The translations under genes and the position numbers were made by a program. This document shows, in pieces, positions 1 to 10,800 of a stretch of 64,000 nt of DNA. Numbering within the stretch: position 1 is the first letter of the stretch; each line of letters begins with the position of its first letter. The notes beneath the pieces were generated by a model, which saw only the letters and a program-made list of their open reading frames with translations, did no database searches and was not told where the DNA came from. The DNA comes from Effrenium voratum (Eukaryota; Sar; Dinophyceae; Suessiales; Symbiodiniaceae). Location of the stretch: NCBI GenBank assembly GCA_963377175.1, contig CAUJNA010000586.1:112001-176000 (forward strand), read 5' to 3'.

Positions 1-108
1 GAACTCGCACACCCGGACTATAGCGGGTTCAGCGAACACCTGCGTCCGCGGATCGAGGACGTGGCCCAGGACTTTGTCCTGCTTCCTCTTCTCAAAAAGG
101 ACACTTTT
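1..108 (+). CDS. candidate exon cut by the window edge
   Basis: Frame 1 is open from the first base and reads HPDYSGFSEHLRPRIEDVAQ and on, in GC-rich sequence unlike the introns around it. Possible GA donors are CAG/GACTTT (about 70) and AAG/GACACT (about 100). I do not recognise the protein. It may be an upstream exon of the channel or of another gene. The 3' edge is uncertain. Confidence 0.35.
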
Positions 109-120
109 AATTTCTCCTAG

Positions 121-207
121 GCTCCACCCAAAATCCTGCGACCGGATTCGGTGGAGGGCGTCGGCTGTCAGGCGCCGCGAGCCCTGAAGCTGAGGGGGGG
201 ATGGATC
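121..207 (+). CDS. weak candidate exon
   Basis: It follows a good acceptor (TTCTCCTAG/G at 120) and is open in the frame reading APPKILRPDSVEGVGCQAPR. Composition is coding-like, but there is no recognised family and no clear donor. Confidence 0.25.
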
Positions 208-453
208 TTCATCCCGGCATAACACAGCCAGGCACACCGGTGCCATTCGTTTAAGGCTTTTGGAGGGGCTCTGAAGGGGTTTTTAGGGTGGGGAATGCAA
301 TCTTGGCACCCACACAATGCTGAGAAAAGGAAAAGGATCTGTAGGGGGCATTTTCGCATTTGGTAATTTAAATGGTTGTTTCAGGTTCCAGGACCTTTCA
401 TACCACTGCGAGATAGCTCGGTTGCGGTTCGTTCGGCACCAGCAAAACGTTGA

Positions 454-512
454 CATCGGTATCCTTTTTGGTTGTTTTGCTGGAAAAATTGCTGGCTCAG
501 GTTTACCTTGTT
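454..512. mobile_element. family B element, left half
   Basis: TCGGTATCCTTTTTGGTTG and the following GGAAAAATTGCTGG match the left arm of family B. The right arm is missing. Confidence 0.55.
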
Positions 513-857
513 TGCCGGCACACAATGAGTGCTTTGCCAAAGGTTTGTATCTATCCCACCGATCCCCAAAGAGCAGATGACGCTATCTGTTCTCTTGCTA
601 ATTGTCCAAGCCAGTTTGCTCCCTCCTGTGTTCTCCTTGTCTCGGACACTCGGCTTCGTGACTTTTTCGGCCCATCAACCCAGAAAGTGAGTGGTTGCTA
701 TGGGCCCTGGTGTTGGAAGCGATTCGAACTCCCCACACCCAACCCATCCAGACCGGCTGACTCGGAAGCGGGCCGAGCACTGAGAGGACACGGAAGTGGT
801 CGCCCGCGCTGGTTTGGATGGCCTCATGCTTTTGGAGTTCATGCGCCTGGGCAGGCC

Positions 858-903
858 GATCCGGATCGAATCGATCGGATCGATCGGATGGATCGATCGA
901 TGC
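858..903. repeat. GATCG-rich short repeat
   Basis: GATCGGATCGATCGGATGG and so on, a short run of GATC words. Confidence 0.8.
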
Positions 904-999
904 CTTGAGAACCATAGGTGTCCTTTTCTTTTAATCAAGACCCAATGCTTCTAAACACCCAAGGTTTTTATGAGAAAAACATCTCTTTTAATGAACGCC

Positions 1000-1095
1000 C
1001 TTTGGTTGCTTTGGCAAATAGCGATGCCTGGTTGCCCTGGTTGGCACAATCTACCAGGAAATTCCATCCATTTTGCCCAAAAGGACACCTACGTT
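1000..1095. mobile_element. family B element, left end worn
   Basis: The right arm CCCAAAAGGACACCTACG is clear. The left arm is degenerate (CCCTTTGGTTGCTTTGG). Confidence 0.6.
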
Positions 1096-2049
1096 AAGAA
1101 CATGCATCCCGGAACCAACCAGAAATCCAAGAACAGCCGAAAGCGGCGCAAAACTTGGCGGCTCCCAGCGAATCTAGCTGTTTGGTTGTTTTTAGGTGGT
1201 TTAGTGGGGCTTGATTGTATACATCCAAAAATAAACCCATGGCCAGGTTGGACCCTTTGGGGGCTCATTTCGCATAGTTAAGCCATACAAATGGTTGTGT
1301 GCGTATACATTCAGCATTTGACTTCAGAACATGCATCCTAGATCCAATTCTCCCAGAAGCGCCTGCAGCTCCAAATGCTGTCCCTAAGTTTGAAGCAGCA
1401 CCTGCTTTGCCGCCTGGCTGAGTTTTGCTAGGTGGTGGAAGTTTGAGCGGGAATCATAGGGAACCCTGGAGCTTTAATGTCAATGCTCTGCCCGCAAAAT
1501 GGTTGGTGGACCTAATTCCCCATGTCCAGCATGTCCACTAAAGAGTCCTAAGTCAGAATTCATAAGCTTGAAATGGCTTCAACACTGGGCGTCCTTGGGT
1601 ACTCTGTGATGTAGAGTCAGCGTGAAGTTTTGAAACGTGGCAGTCATCCACTCTTTGAAAACACTCGTGGTCTCATTCGTGAATGGCTTGGTTGTTCTCC
1701 ATGTAGGAAGATGACCTCTGAAGAACAGATGGGCAGAACTGTGGTCTGACATGGAAAACAAGACAGGCCTCCAGATATGATTGAAATCAAGCTGGGTTCT
1801 CAGGCTGTGTTTGCTCGCACACGGAGACGTGCGCTCACTTTTCTGTTTGCCTGTCTTCCTGTGCAGCTGCCACTCCAAAAGACCTCCGTTTTTAAGTCCA
1901 ATACGGCCTGTTCACTCGTCAAACAGCGACTTTTTTGACCTTTTGGGGTGGACTGCCGGCAGCCACGTTTAGTCGAGGTCCTTGTTACAAGATGTTGCAA
2001 AAAGGTGCTTTGCAGTTTCGGTAGATTCACTTTTTTCCAGGTCTCTTGA

Positions 2050-2160
2050 CTAGGTCCCCCAGTAGTGCCCTTTTACCCTTTTTTGGGGGAGGGGTCCCCT
2101 ACCAAAATAGACTACAGCAAAAAGTTGGTACCCTTATTCAAGCCTCTCTGGAGGACCTAG
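2050..2160. mobile_element. family A MITE-like element
   Basis: Terminal inverted repeats CTAGGTCCCCCAGTAG and the diverged right end GGAGGACCTAG, with interior CCCTTTT...GGGGTCCCCTAC...AAAGTTGGTACCC. TTGA flanks both ends, a possible target duplication. Confidence 0.8.
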
Positions 2161-2384
2161 TTGACCTTTTCCATTTCCTGCTTCGTAGAGCAGAGCTATC
2201 TGTGATTCGCAGGCACCCCACTGAAACCAAATGCTCCACCTCACCTCTGTTGCCCAGTTCTCCCACCTGAACCGGCCACACTCTGCTCAAATGCGCCATG
2301 ACACTCGGGCGTTTCCAATGGGAGCTCGCCATTTTTCCTCTTTTTTTTTGGGGGGGGGGGGGAAGGATTCACCTTTAAACTCAA

Positions 2385-2475
2385 CTAGGTCCCCCAGTAG
2401 TGCCCTTTTACCAACTTTTTTGGGAGGGTTCCCCGACTAAAATAGACGTCCAGAAAAAAGTTGGTACCAACTTAC
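2385..2475. mobile_element. family A element, right end missing
   Basis: Has the left terminus and interior of family A, but the sequence leaves the family after AAAGTTGGTACCAACTTA. Confidence 0.75.
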
Positions 2476-2617
2476 CCATTCGTTGTGGGCCATCCTGGCC
2501 TTTTTTCTGGTGATGGGGCAGTAAGCCCCTTGTTCCTGCACGTCTGAGCTGTGGGGCAAAAAGCTTGCCTTTTTTTTCCTGGGAGGGAGATCTCCCGGGA
2601 GCATTTCCCGCAGGCAG

Positions 2618-2694
2618 CTGGCGCTGGTCTGGGGCATTGCCTGGCACTCAGGAGCTTGGACCCGCTTCATGCGGCGTCCACCGAAAATGTGGTT
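2618..2694 (+). CDS. weak candidate exon
   Basis: A GC-richer stretch after a pyrimidine-rich acceptor region (CCCGCAGGCAG), ending at a clear GT donor (GTGAGC, 2695). One frame reads LALVWGIAWHSGAWTRFMRR, which could be an N-terminal helix of the channel. No phase partner was found and the family match is weak. Confidence 0.25.
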
Positions 2695-2804
2695 GTGAGC
2701 ATAGGTGTCCTTCATCCCGGTGGGGGCCAGCCCTTGACCTTCATCCCGGATTTTGATTCTGGCTATGTAAGTGGATCATTGCAACCCAAAATTATGGGTG
2801 GTGT

Positions 2805-2903
2805 CATAGGTGCCCTTTTTGGCTGAGGGCGATTCCTGGTTCACCTGGTGGTTCAATCAACTACCAGGGATATCCATCTATTTTCCCAAAAAGGTCACCT
2901 ATG
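2805..2903. mobile_element. family B fold-back element
   Basis: Arms CATAGGTGCCCTTTTTGG and CCCAAAAAGGTCACCTATG are inverted repeats. The inner arms CCTGGTTCACC / CTACCAGG also pair. Confidence 0.8.
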
Positions 2904-3075
2904 GTTGTGAGGGTTCCTGGACCCTCGAACCACGCATGAAAAAATAGGAAGTCACCTTAACCATAATGTTGGGGCGCAATAGACCAATTGTTTAGGGAAT
3001 GTTACAAGAAGGGAATTCACCAACCATGATGTTGGGTTCAATAATCCATGTTTTTGGGAATTTTGAGGGTACAGC

Positions 3076-6000
3076 TATCCGTTTCAGGCAGGTTTTGAAG
3101 GACGCTCACAGCCAGTTTGCAGTTTCGAGCCCCTTTGGCAGACTCATTCCCAACTTGCGTTTCTCTTTTCGGTTTCCCGTTGAAACAGCACCCAAAGAGA
3201 ACCATCCGAACGCACGACAACCAGGTGCTGGCCGGGCTCTGGAATGCTTTGGTGCGTGAGTCCGACTTCTCGTGTCTTTTTGGCCAAATGGTTTGATTGC
3301 GTTAGGAACCTCCGTTTAACGCAGTTGGTTCAGAACCTTGTTTGCGAAAGCTTTGGGTTTAACGCATCTGGTTTAGGAGCTTGTTTGCCACAGCTCTTAC
3401 ACCAAGTTGGCACGGTGTGCAAGGGCACTTTCCTTGAGTGTCCTTGCTTCCGGCAGATCAAGGTGCAAGCAAAGCCCTGGTTGCAGTCCCTCCCCCACTT
3501 TTGGTAGTTAAACACATGGAGTCCTCTGTTCTGGAAGCGCTGATGTGCTCGTGTCCTTTGCCGATGCGAGGGATGTTGTTTCAGGGAGTTGTCTCGTCTC
3601 AGCATATGGAAGGTGTGTGGGTCTAAAGGATGAGGCCTTAGCCTTTGGGCCAAACAGATGAAATGATGAAAGCGATTGATTGCCTCGCTTTTCCCCTATT
3701 TTTTCTTTTTTTTTCCCGCAGAACCAAGACTTGAAGCGAGCAGGTAGGAACCACAAGAGGGTGAGAGCAGGTCATTGTGGGGATGCTGTGCCCGCTCCAT
3801 TTCTACCTGCACAGCCAGTTCTCCGGCCAGTTTGAGCTTTTGAGCATGCGCCTCAGCTCGATATAGGGTTAGACTATGGGAGTGTGGCTCAGTGGAGCTT
3901 TCACCATTGCTTAAGCGGGTTGGTCAAGATCAATCCTGAATCCTTATGCCAGATGCTTTGTCAGGCTTCCCTTGTTGTAGTGGGGTGCCACTTCAGATTG
4001 CAGATTACCCATTTCGAACAAGAGGATTCCAGGTTGCAAGTGAACACACCCCAAAGCATAATCAACTGCAGCTGTGCATCTGTGGTTCCAAATGTGGCTC
4101 CCAGCTTGACTGGCTGCTGGCACGCTTGAATTTTTTAACGGGGCCTGCATCAACAGCAGCATCACTGTTTCTTGCCGGCTAACATGCCATGGTCCGCGAA
4201 GCTTACCGTTTTCTGGCAACACACAGGAACACAGAAAGGCTTCCATCACCTTTCCATCTCGTTCAAAGCCGGAAGTTGGTTAAATATGTTTGTAGTGGAA
4301 GGTAAGTAGGGACACGCCCACCCCCAAAAGTTAGGCTGGCCCAATGTATCATTTGCCTTTCCGAGTCTGGGAAGTGGGCCCACATGACAACCTTTGTTCG
4401 GTAGATGACCGTGAACATTCCCTGCCGTCCCCTTGCGCCTGTAGTGTTTTTAGTTTAGGGGCAGTTTCCACTCAATCTCCATACTAAAAAAGTTAAACTT
4501 TTAGCAGGGGATCTGAGCACAGCGAAGGTTGCGTGTGCTCCGGATGGTGAAATCGTTGCATTTGGAGCGGGTTTGTCAGGCATCCTGTGGCCCCCGAAGA
4601 TATGCCTGAATAAGCTCAGGTGACGTCCCCAACAGCATGCGCTCGTTTTAGTGCTCGCACCACCCCGCAGCCCTCGCGGAGGAACCCTGGTGGAACCCTA
4701 ACCCTCGTGGAACCTTACCTCAGGGCCACCCCGGACCACCCCGGAGTCTATCTGGAGACCCCAAAGCTTTCAGCTGTTGGGGAAAACATAATGGTTCAGC
4801 AGCCTTGGTTTGTATGTACTCGGACAGGCTGCGGCTCAGATGCTTTGCCGTAAGACTTGCAGAGTTGAGGTTATATACCACTTATATAAGGGGTATACAC
4901 AGCCTTACTGGCTGATTTTGGTGGTATGTGGCAATGAATTTTCATAGGAAACCGCCTCAATAGTGCTTGATGGACATGAATACCCACCACCGAAAGGTGA
5001 TGTCCGGTTCGGGAGCCATGAATTCAAATTCCCACCCCAGCATGCATACCTCCAAATCCCATAGTGGATCCCAGTGGATCCCAGTTGCCTATATAGGTCG
5101 CCAGCTCTGTTGACTTTGGTTGATAAATATCAGGTGGTATTTTTTGATACCTACCTCTTTCCCGGGTAAATTGCTGTGGCAAACAAAAAAAACAGAATTT
5201 TCCAAAATGGAATCCTGGTAAGTGGAAACATGGGTACCAAAACATGCGGTTTGCCCCCCCGATCGTTTAATTTTGAGCCACCGCCAAATGGATCTGGCTT
5301 CGATCCTAAAGCCTCGGCAGGACGAGCTTCAACGGCCTGTCCGGGTTACCACACCAGCAGCTCACGCTGCTGCTTTGGTCCCACGCCGCTACGGCCTCTC
5401 GATCGAATCATCTAAAAACGCGGCGAATTTTTGACCGGGGGCTCCAAAAAAAAGATCTCCATGTTGCAACCATTTGAAACATGTGGCTTTTCCAACACCA
5501 AAATACAGTTGGAAACCACCATTTACAAGTTGCAATGTTCAGGTGTATAATGTAAGGATCCCTGATTGACTTGATGAGTTTTAAGATGGCTGCGGCTCAA
5601 ACAACCGGTACCCAAAATGGCTTGCCCTGGTAAGTGGAAACAAAGGCCTAAACCTGCGGTTTGCCCTTCCTGTTCAATTTTGAGCCACACCCAAATGGGA
5701 CCCTTGGGTTAACATCAGTTTTCGGTGCGGATTCATGTCTGCCAATCACTTTTGAGGTGGTTTATGTATTAAGAGTCATGGCCACTTGACTTCTTTCAGA
5801 CGGGATCCATGGAACGGAAGGACCCCTTTTTTGTGCAACCCCACCCACTCTGAGCAAGCCTCCGCTCAGCATTTACCCAGCAGAAGACCAGCTGAACCAC
5901 GAACACCCGCCTGTGACCAAAATGGCTTGCCACAAGGGCGAGCAGCAGGGTTGTTTCGATCAAGGGGTTGATTTTCACTTCTGTGATACAAGCTTGGGAA

Positions 6001-6549
6001 CCCCCTGTTGAAATGGGGGGTTCGTCTTTGGGGTTCGGACTTTTTTGTTGTATCACAGAAGTTGTCATTTCCCACAGCCCTGGCAAGCAGCCGTTGCCCT
6101 CGGCCCATTGCTGGCTCAGCCATCTCTCAATGTGACAAGGTTCGGCCTTCCTAGGCACCAACAAGTTGCAGCGAGAAGTCGATTTACCCAAGTCAGGGTT
6201 GCTCAAGCCACATGGCTTTTCTTCGGAGTGATCAAATCGCCCCAAAAAGACCTTTTCAATCCAAATAACTGTCCGATGAAAACCTAAAGGTAAGACATGT
6301 TGCTGGTTTGGGGGGGTGATGAACAACTGGTTTTCCTGATCCAGCCATTTTTTGGAGAACTCCCTAGGGAAGCACTTTAGCAAACGGCACCAAGTCAAGT
6401 GTCGACACGTGTCCCATTTTGAAAAGGCAATTTTCTCACTTCCACTAAGTACCAACAACAAAGTGAACCAAAACCAAACCAAAACTAAACCAAACCCAAC
6501 GACGCCCCCCCCACCCCTCCCTCCCTGAATTCACACAAAATTCCCTGAG
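3076..6549. other. no supported gene; intron or intergenic
   Basis: Contains a family D copy (4438-4525) and a TATA-containing near-palindrome (TATACCACTTATATAAGGGG at 4873). A GC-rich stretch at 5290-5400 is open in two frames without a recognised product. A first channel exon may hide here. Confidence 0.4.
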
Positions 6550-6616
6550 GTGTGGTTTGTCGTCCTCGCGGCGGGGCGCTTTGTGTACCAGGCCCAGCTT
6601 CGCTTCCTGGAGCACC
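6550..6616 (+). CDS. probable channel exon: TM2 helix before the cytosolic domain
   Basis: The acceptor is CCCTGAG. It reads VWFVVLAAGRFVYQAQLRFL then EH, a hydrophobic helix running into a basic, aromatic stretch, as expected for the helix preceding the cytosolic domain. A GC donor at 6617 (CACC/GCTCCG) joins in phase to the exon at 8110; GCG/GCCAAA at 6625 is an alternative. The preceding exon was not found. Confidence 0.55.
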
Positions 6617-6674
6617 GCTCCGCGGCCAAAAAAAAATCAACTCGCTGGGCGGGTTTGAAGGAGTGCCTGGAATT

Positions 6675-6807
6675 CTAGGTCCCCCAGCTAGGTGCCAACT
6701 TTTACCCGTTTTCGTTTTTGGTTGGGAGATTCGGTTCCCCTAATAAATTAGACGTCCTGAAAAAAGAAACGCGACCCTTATTCTAACCTCTCTACTGGAG
6801 GACCTAG
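6675..6807. mobile_element. family A element (variant with internal CAGCTAGGTGCC)
   Basis: Complete termini CTAGGTCCCCCAG and CTACTGGAGGACCTAG. It follows the exon candidate at 6550 by about 60 bp. The variant interior is shared with copies at 13769 and 15975. Confidence 0.8.
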
Positions 6808-6895
6808 TGAAGAATTCGAGGGCTACAATCCATTTCATTTTGTTTCCAGGGATCCTTCTTTCTGAGAAACCTCAAGAAACCCAGGGAAAACGGCT

Positions 6896-7018
6896 GTTGA
6901 CCCCATATGAACCAACCCCTGTTTATTCATAGGGGGGTGTCCCTTGGTTTAGTGGGGAGTCATCACTTTTGGAACCCCCCCCTATTAATAAACAGGGGTT
7001 GATTAATATGGGGTCAAC
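6896..7018. mobile_element. family C element, perfect outer inverted repeats
   Basis: GTTGACCCCATAT and ATATGGGGTCAAC are exact inverted repeats. Inside, AACCCCTGTTTATT and AATAAACAGGGGTT pair again. Interior GTTTAGTGGGGAGTCATCAC. Confidence 0.85.
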
Positions 7019-7344
7019 AGTACATTCCACTTCATTTGTTTCCAGGGATCCTTCTTTCTGAGAAACCTCAAAACGGCCGTTGTTTGGTTGAAAAGAATTG
7101 GGGAAATCAATCCCTGGATCCTCAAAGTGCGTAACGATAAACAGGGCTCCCACTGGGGACCTGAGTTAAGGATACCTGGACCCTCAAACTAAACATGTTT
7201 GGTTGCTCAAAATGATGGTTGGCTACCCAGATTCGTATTAAAACCTGAAGGTATTCAAATGGACCTAGTTGGGGCTGGCCCTTGACCTTCATCCGGATTT
7301 CGATTGCTACGCAAGTGGATGATTGCAACTCAATGGGTGCTGTC

Positions 7345-7453
7345 GTACGTGTCCTTTTTGATTGATTTGGTGGAAAAAACATGAGGGCAATGGTTTAGCT
7401 GGAGGTTCAATCAACTACCAGGCCCATCTATTTTCCCAAAAAGGACACCTATG
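7345..7453. mobile_element. family B fold-back element
   Basis: Arms TACGTGTCCTTTTTGATTG and CCCAAAAAGGACACCTATG, centre with CTACCAGG. Confidence 0.8.
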
Positions 7454-8109
7454 GGTGGTGTCCCTTGTTCAAGTGTAGTTTGAGGGTCCACGTCGACTTT
7501 TTAGCTGGCTGGTGTTGGGGCACGGATCGCCGACGAGGGGATGACAAGACAAATATCCCAACTCACTAAACAAGTAAACCGGAGGTGTCCAATCGCCAGT
7601 TGATTGCTTGAGACGTTACACGGTGCTTCCAGAAAAAGGCATAGATACGTAGCCAGCAGTGGTCTATTTGAAGTGGCCCTTGCCATTTTGGGCACCGATT
7701 GGCAGTGTTTGGAAGTGGACAGAACTTCACGGTTCCCAGCCGTCGCCTTCTCTTAGGCCTTTGCTTGGTGGAGTGGTGGGGTTTCCACCGATAAGTTCGC
7801 AGATCAGACAGATGATCACATGCATTCGCGGGTTGGATCACGGATATGTATAGAGCATGTGAATCTAGCATGCTTACAGGGGATCTGAAATCAGACAGCC
7901 CTGACCAAATATCTACTTCACTATTCTTGGCATGTTTTTGGTTTTTTAGTTTTTTGGTTCTGTTCATTATTACTGGGGGTCTGCAAAAAACAGACAGTTT
8001 TTAGCTATACCAAGAGTAGAGATGTCTATATTTCTAGAGGTCCTGAATTTTGTCTCACGGAAAGGAATGAATTCCCTAGGCCCCCGGCCGGCTGGGATGT
8101 TCTTCCGAG

Positions 8110-8170
8110 GCTTCACTTGGCTGAAGAAGATCCCAGCGCCACGTGCGACCACTCTGATGGCACCTCGGGC
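8110..8170 (+). CDS. possible channel exon between TM2 and the cytosolic domain
   Basis: It reads FTWLKKIPAPRATTLMAPR after acceptor TTCCGAG/G. The basic, Pro-containing stretch fits the short linker before the RRM-like domain. A GA donor at 8171 (GGGC/GAGTGA) gives the phase needed by the exon at 10801. GTGAGG two bases further is a better-looking donor but out of phase. Confidence 0.4.
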
Positions 8171-8272
8171 GAGTGAGGCGAATCAGAGAATCGCAAGCTG
8201 AGAGAAGCAAACTGCTTCCCATTTAGCTGAAAGGAATATTTTTGAGTTTCCCTGTTGGTTTTAAAGGCAATC

Positions 8273-8331
8273 CTAGGTACCCCAGTAGTGCCCTTTTACC
8301 CGTTTTTTTGGGAGGGTTCCCCTGTTGGTTT
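8273..8331. mobile_element. family A element, left half only
   Basis: CTAGGTACCCCAGTAG to GGGAGGGTTCCCCT, then broken off at a GTTGGTTTCCCCTG word. Confidence 0.7.
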
Positions 8332-8461
8332 CCCCTGTTGGTTTTGAAGGCAATATATCACTAATAATGTTGGAAATATAGTTTGTTTTCCAGGCTCTTA
8401 AGTAAACGCAGGACTGGGCTGCCAAAGGCAAGCCTGGTAGTTTCTTCCTATTCAGCATTAG

Positions 8462-8579
8462 CTAGGTCGCTCAGTAGTACCCTTTTACCTTTTTTTTGGG
8501 GAAGGTTCCCCTACTAAAATAGACTGCAGAAAAAACAATTCGGGCACCCTTACTCTAACCTCTCTACTGGAGGACCTAG
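8462..8579. mobile_element. family A element, complete
   Basis: Termini CTAGGTCGCTCAGTAG and CTACTGGAGGACCTAG, interior typical. Confidence 0.8.
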
Positions 8580-9002
8580 ATGCAATTCTCAAAACAGGGG
8601 GAACCCGAAAATGAGTTGTTTCCTGTTGCCCTTGAACACACGCGCACACACAGGGGTCCGCCATTTTGAAAACCCGCTCTGCTTGGCAGCTTGGTCATCG
8701 TTGCTTGTGAACGAGGGACACGAACCTAACTGCGGGTTATTCGGAACCACCTGAACCCTTAAGCTGTACCCTTACAACATGTGTTTTTCTTAACATTGTG
8801 CGGGGGGGAGGTCCCCTTTTAAGGGTGGTGAGAGTCCAGTCAGAGCATGTGGTGACCTGATGGTTAATCGTTCTAGGGGTCTCTTCCCTATTCTTTCCAA
8901 AGATCCTCCTTTCTAGAAAACCACCAAAAACCCTGGGGAACTGGCTGTTTGTTTTTCCCGAAAGCATGGCGAAGGGTTCTTCCGCTGGGTTCACTTGAAT
9001 TG

Positions 9003-9640
9003 TTCTCATGAGAGTCATTACAAGGTGTCATTGCAAGGAATCATCATCATGAAAGTCAATGCAAGGAGTCATTGCAAGGAGTCATTGCAAGGAGTCATTG
9101 CAAGGAGTCATTGCAAGGAGTCATTGCAAGGAGTCATTGCAAGGAGTCATGGCAAGGATTGCAACTTGCACTTGACTCCTTGCACTTGCAACTTGCACTT
9201 GACTCCTTGCACTTGCAACTTGACTCCATGCACTTGCAACTTGCACTTGACTCCATGCACTTGGCTCCTTGCACTTGGCTCCTTGCACTTGGCTCCTTGC
9301 ACTTGGCTCCTTGCACTTGCAACTTGCACTTAACTCCGTGCACTTGCGACTTGCACTTGACTCCATGCACTTGGCTCCTTGCAACTTGCAATGGCTCTCA
9401 TGACTCCTTGCAATGACTCCTTGCAATGACTCCTTGCAATGACTCCTTGCAATGACTCCTTGCAATGACTCCTTGCAATGACTCCTTGCAATGACTCCTT
9501 GCAATGACTCCTTGCAATGACTCCTTGCAATGACTCCTTGCAATGACTGCTTGCAATGACTCCTTGAAACAAGCAAGGAGTCAAGTGCAAGTTGCAAGTG
9601 CAAGGAGTCAAGTGCAATTGACTTGCGAGGAGTTAAAATC
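9003..9640. repeat. 13-bp fold-back array (GTCATTGCAAGGA and complement)
   Basis: The left arm (9018-9158) is a tandem of TCATTGCAAGGAG. The centre (9160-9390) is a different array of CTTGCACTTGACTCC and GCAACTTGC words. The right arm (9393-9570) is the exact complement TGACTCCTTGCAA in tandem. Arms of about 140 and 180 bp can pair into one large hairpin. Confidence 0.9.
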
Positions 9641-9685
9641 TCTTCTTAGGGCGGCGGGGTAGTGCCGACGACACTACACGAAAAT

Positions 9686-10185
9686 CGACCCTCTGCGGGG
9701 ATCGGCGTGGTCGAGGTGCAAAAACCCATGGTTTTTTGCGATTTCTAAAGTTCCCGCGCGACCCTCTGCGGGGATCGGCGTGGTCGAGGTGCAAAAACCC
9801 ATGGTTTTTTGCGATTTCTAAAGTGCCCGCGCGACCCTCTGCGGGGATCGGCGTGGTCGAGGTGCAAAAACCCATGGTTTTTTGCGATTTCTAACCTGCT
9901 CGCGCGACCCTCTGCGGGGATCGGCGTGGTCGAGGTGCAAAAACCCATGGTTTTTTGCGATTTCTAACCTGCTCGCGCGACCCTCTGCGGGGATCGGCGT
10001 GGTCGAGGTGCAAAAACCCATGGTTTTTTGCGATTTCTAACCTGCTCGCGCGACCCTCTGCGGGGATCGGCGTGGTCGAGGTGCAAAAACCCATGGTTTT
10101 TTGCGATTTCTGCGGTGCTCGCGCAACCCTCTGCGGGGATCGGCGTGGTCGAGGTGCAAAAACTCAAGGTTTTTTGCGACTTTTG
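9686..10185. repeat. 73-bp tandem repeat, 7 copies
   Basis: Copies start at 9686, 9759, 9832, 9905, 9978, 10051 and 10124. The unit contains GGGGATCGGCGTGGTCGAGG and CCCATGGTTTTTTGCGATTT. Copies 1-6 are nearly identical; the last is diverged. Confidence 0.95.
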
Positions 10186-10204
10186 TTGTTCGAACTGGTC
10201 CTCG

Positions 10205-10275
10205 GGAGTTGTCTCGTGGTTCGCGCGCCTGCTCCCGGAACCGGCGGGTCGCGGGTTCGATTCCTCCCTGGTCCG
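10205..10275 (+). other. tRNA-like sequence with Pol III A-box and B-box matches
   Basis: TGTCTCGTGG (10210-10219) resembles an A box. GGTTCGATTCC (10254-10264) is a perfect B box, at tRNA-like spacing. The acceptor and anticodon stems do not pair properly, so this is more likely a tRNA-derived SINE head or tRNA relic than a functional tRNA. Confidence 0.4.
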
Positions 10276-10290
10276 CGGGCGGGCGTCGCA

Positions 10291-10655
10291 AGATGCAACT
10301 TGCATTTTACAGCAACTTGCGCAGAGCAACTTGCGCAGAGCAAGTTGCACAGAGCAACTTGCGCAGACCAACTTGCACCGACCAGTTTGCGCAGAGCGCC
10401 TTGCCTAGAGCAACTTGCGCAGAGCAACTTACGCAGAGCAACTTGCACAGAGCAACTTGCACAGAGCAGCTTGCACAGAGCAACTTGCAGGGAGCGCAAT
10501 TTGCACAGAGCAACTTGCAGGGACCAACTTGCCGGAGCAACTTGCGCGGAGCAACTTGCGCAGAGCAACTTGCACAGTGCAACTTGCGTAGAGCAACTTG
10601 CGCAGACCAACTTGCACCGACCAGTTTGCGCAGAGCACCTTGCCTGGTGCTGTCT
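10291..10655. repeat. 14-bp tandem array (CTTGCGCAGAGCAA)
   Basis: About 25 degenerate copies of a 14-bp unit, open in several frames on both strands for that reason. It shares the word GCAACTTGC with the centre of the 9.0-9.6 kb array, so the two may be related by origin. Confidence 0.9.
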
Positions 10656-10751
10656 CGCGCTTGCTTCACGAAGTGTAGGGAAAAAGAACGCATCCTGCAG
10701 CGTTGGGCCGACCTCGCTTGCGATGTTCTGCTTTCGGGCCAACCGTGGTCT

Positions 10752-10800
10752 AGTTTTTTTTAAGAACGATCGCTGAAAAGAATGGGGAATCAACCCCTAG
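10752..10800. mobile_element. family G element end that supplies a splice acceptor
   Basis: AAGAACGATCGCTGAAAAGAATGGGG then AATCAACCCCTAG matches the right end of family G (38497-38560). Its final CCCCTAG is the AG used for the exon at 10801. Confidence 0.65.

Larger units (their letters stand above)
208..2049. other. no gene seen; worn element fragments
   Basis: Apart from the two family B pieces and the GATC run, I see no exon or structured feature here. Probably intron or intergenic. Confidence 0.5.

Noticed and set aside
4690..4712. Telomere-like ACCCTAACCCTC
   Set aside because: A single short match, no array.
5796..6482. 228-codon open frame on the minus strand
   Set aside because: No recognisable motif, composition like intron translation, and it overlaps no conserved sequence; chance open frame.
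9686..10185. CRISPR array
   Set aside because: Regular repeats, but no unique spacers between them and a eukaryotic context.
10205..10275. Functional tRNA gene
   Set aside because: Good A and B box matches, but acceptor and anticodon stems do not pair; listed only as tRNA-like.
9955..10776. Long plus- and minus-strand frames of 200-270 codons
   Set aside because: Produced by the 73-bp and 14-bp tandem arrays.
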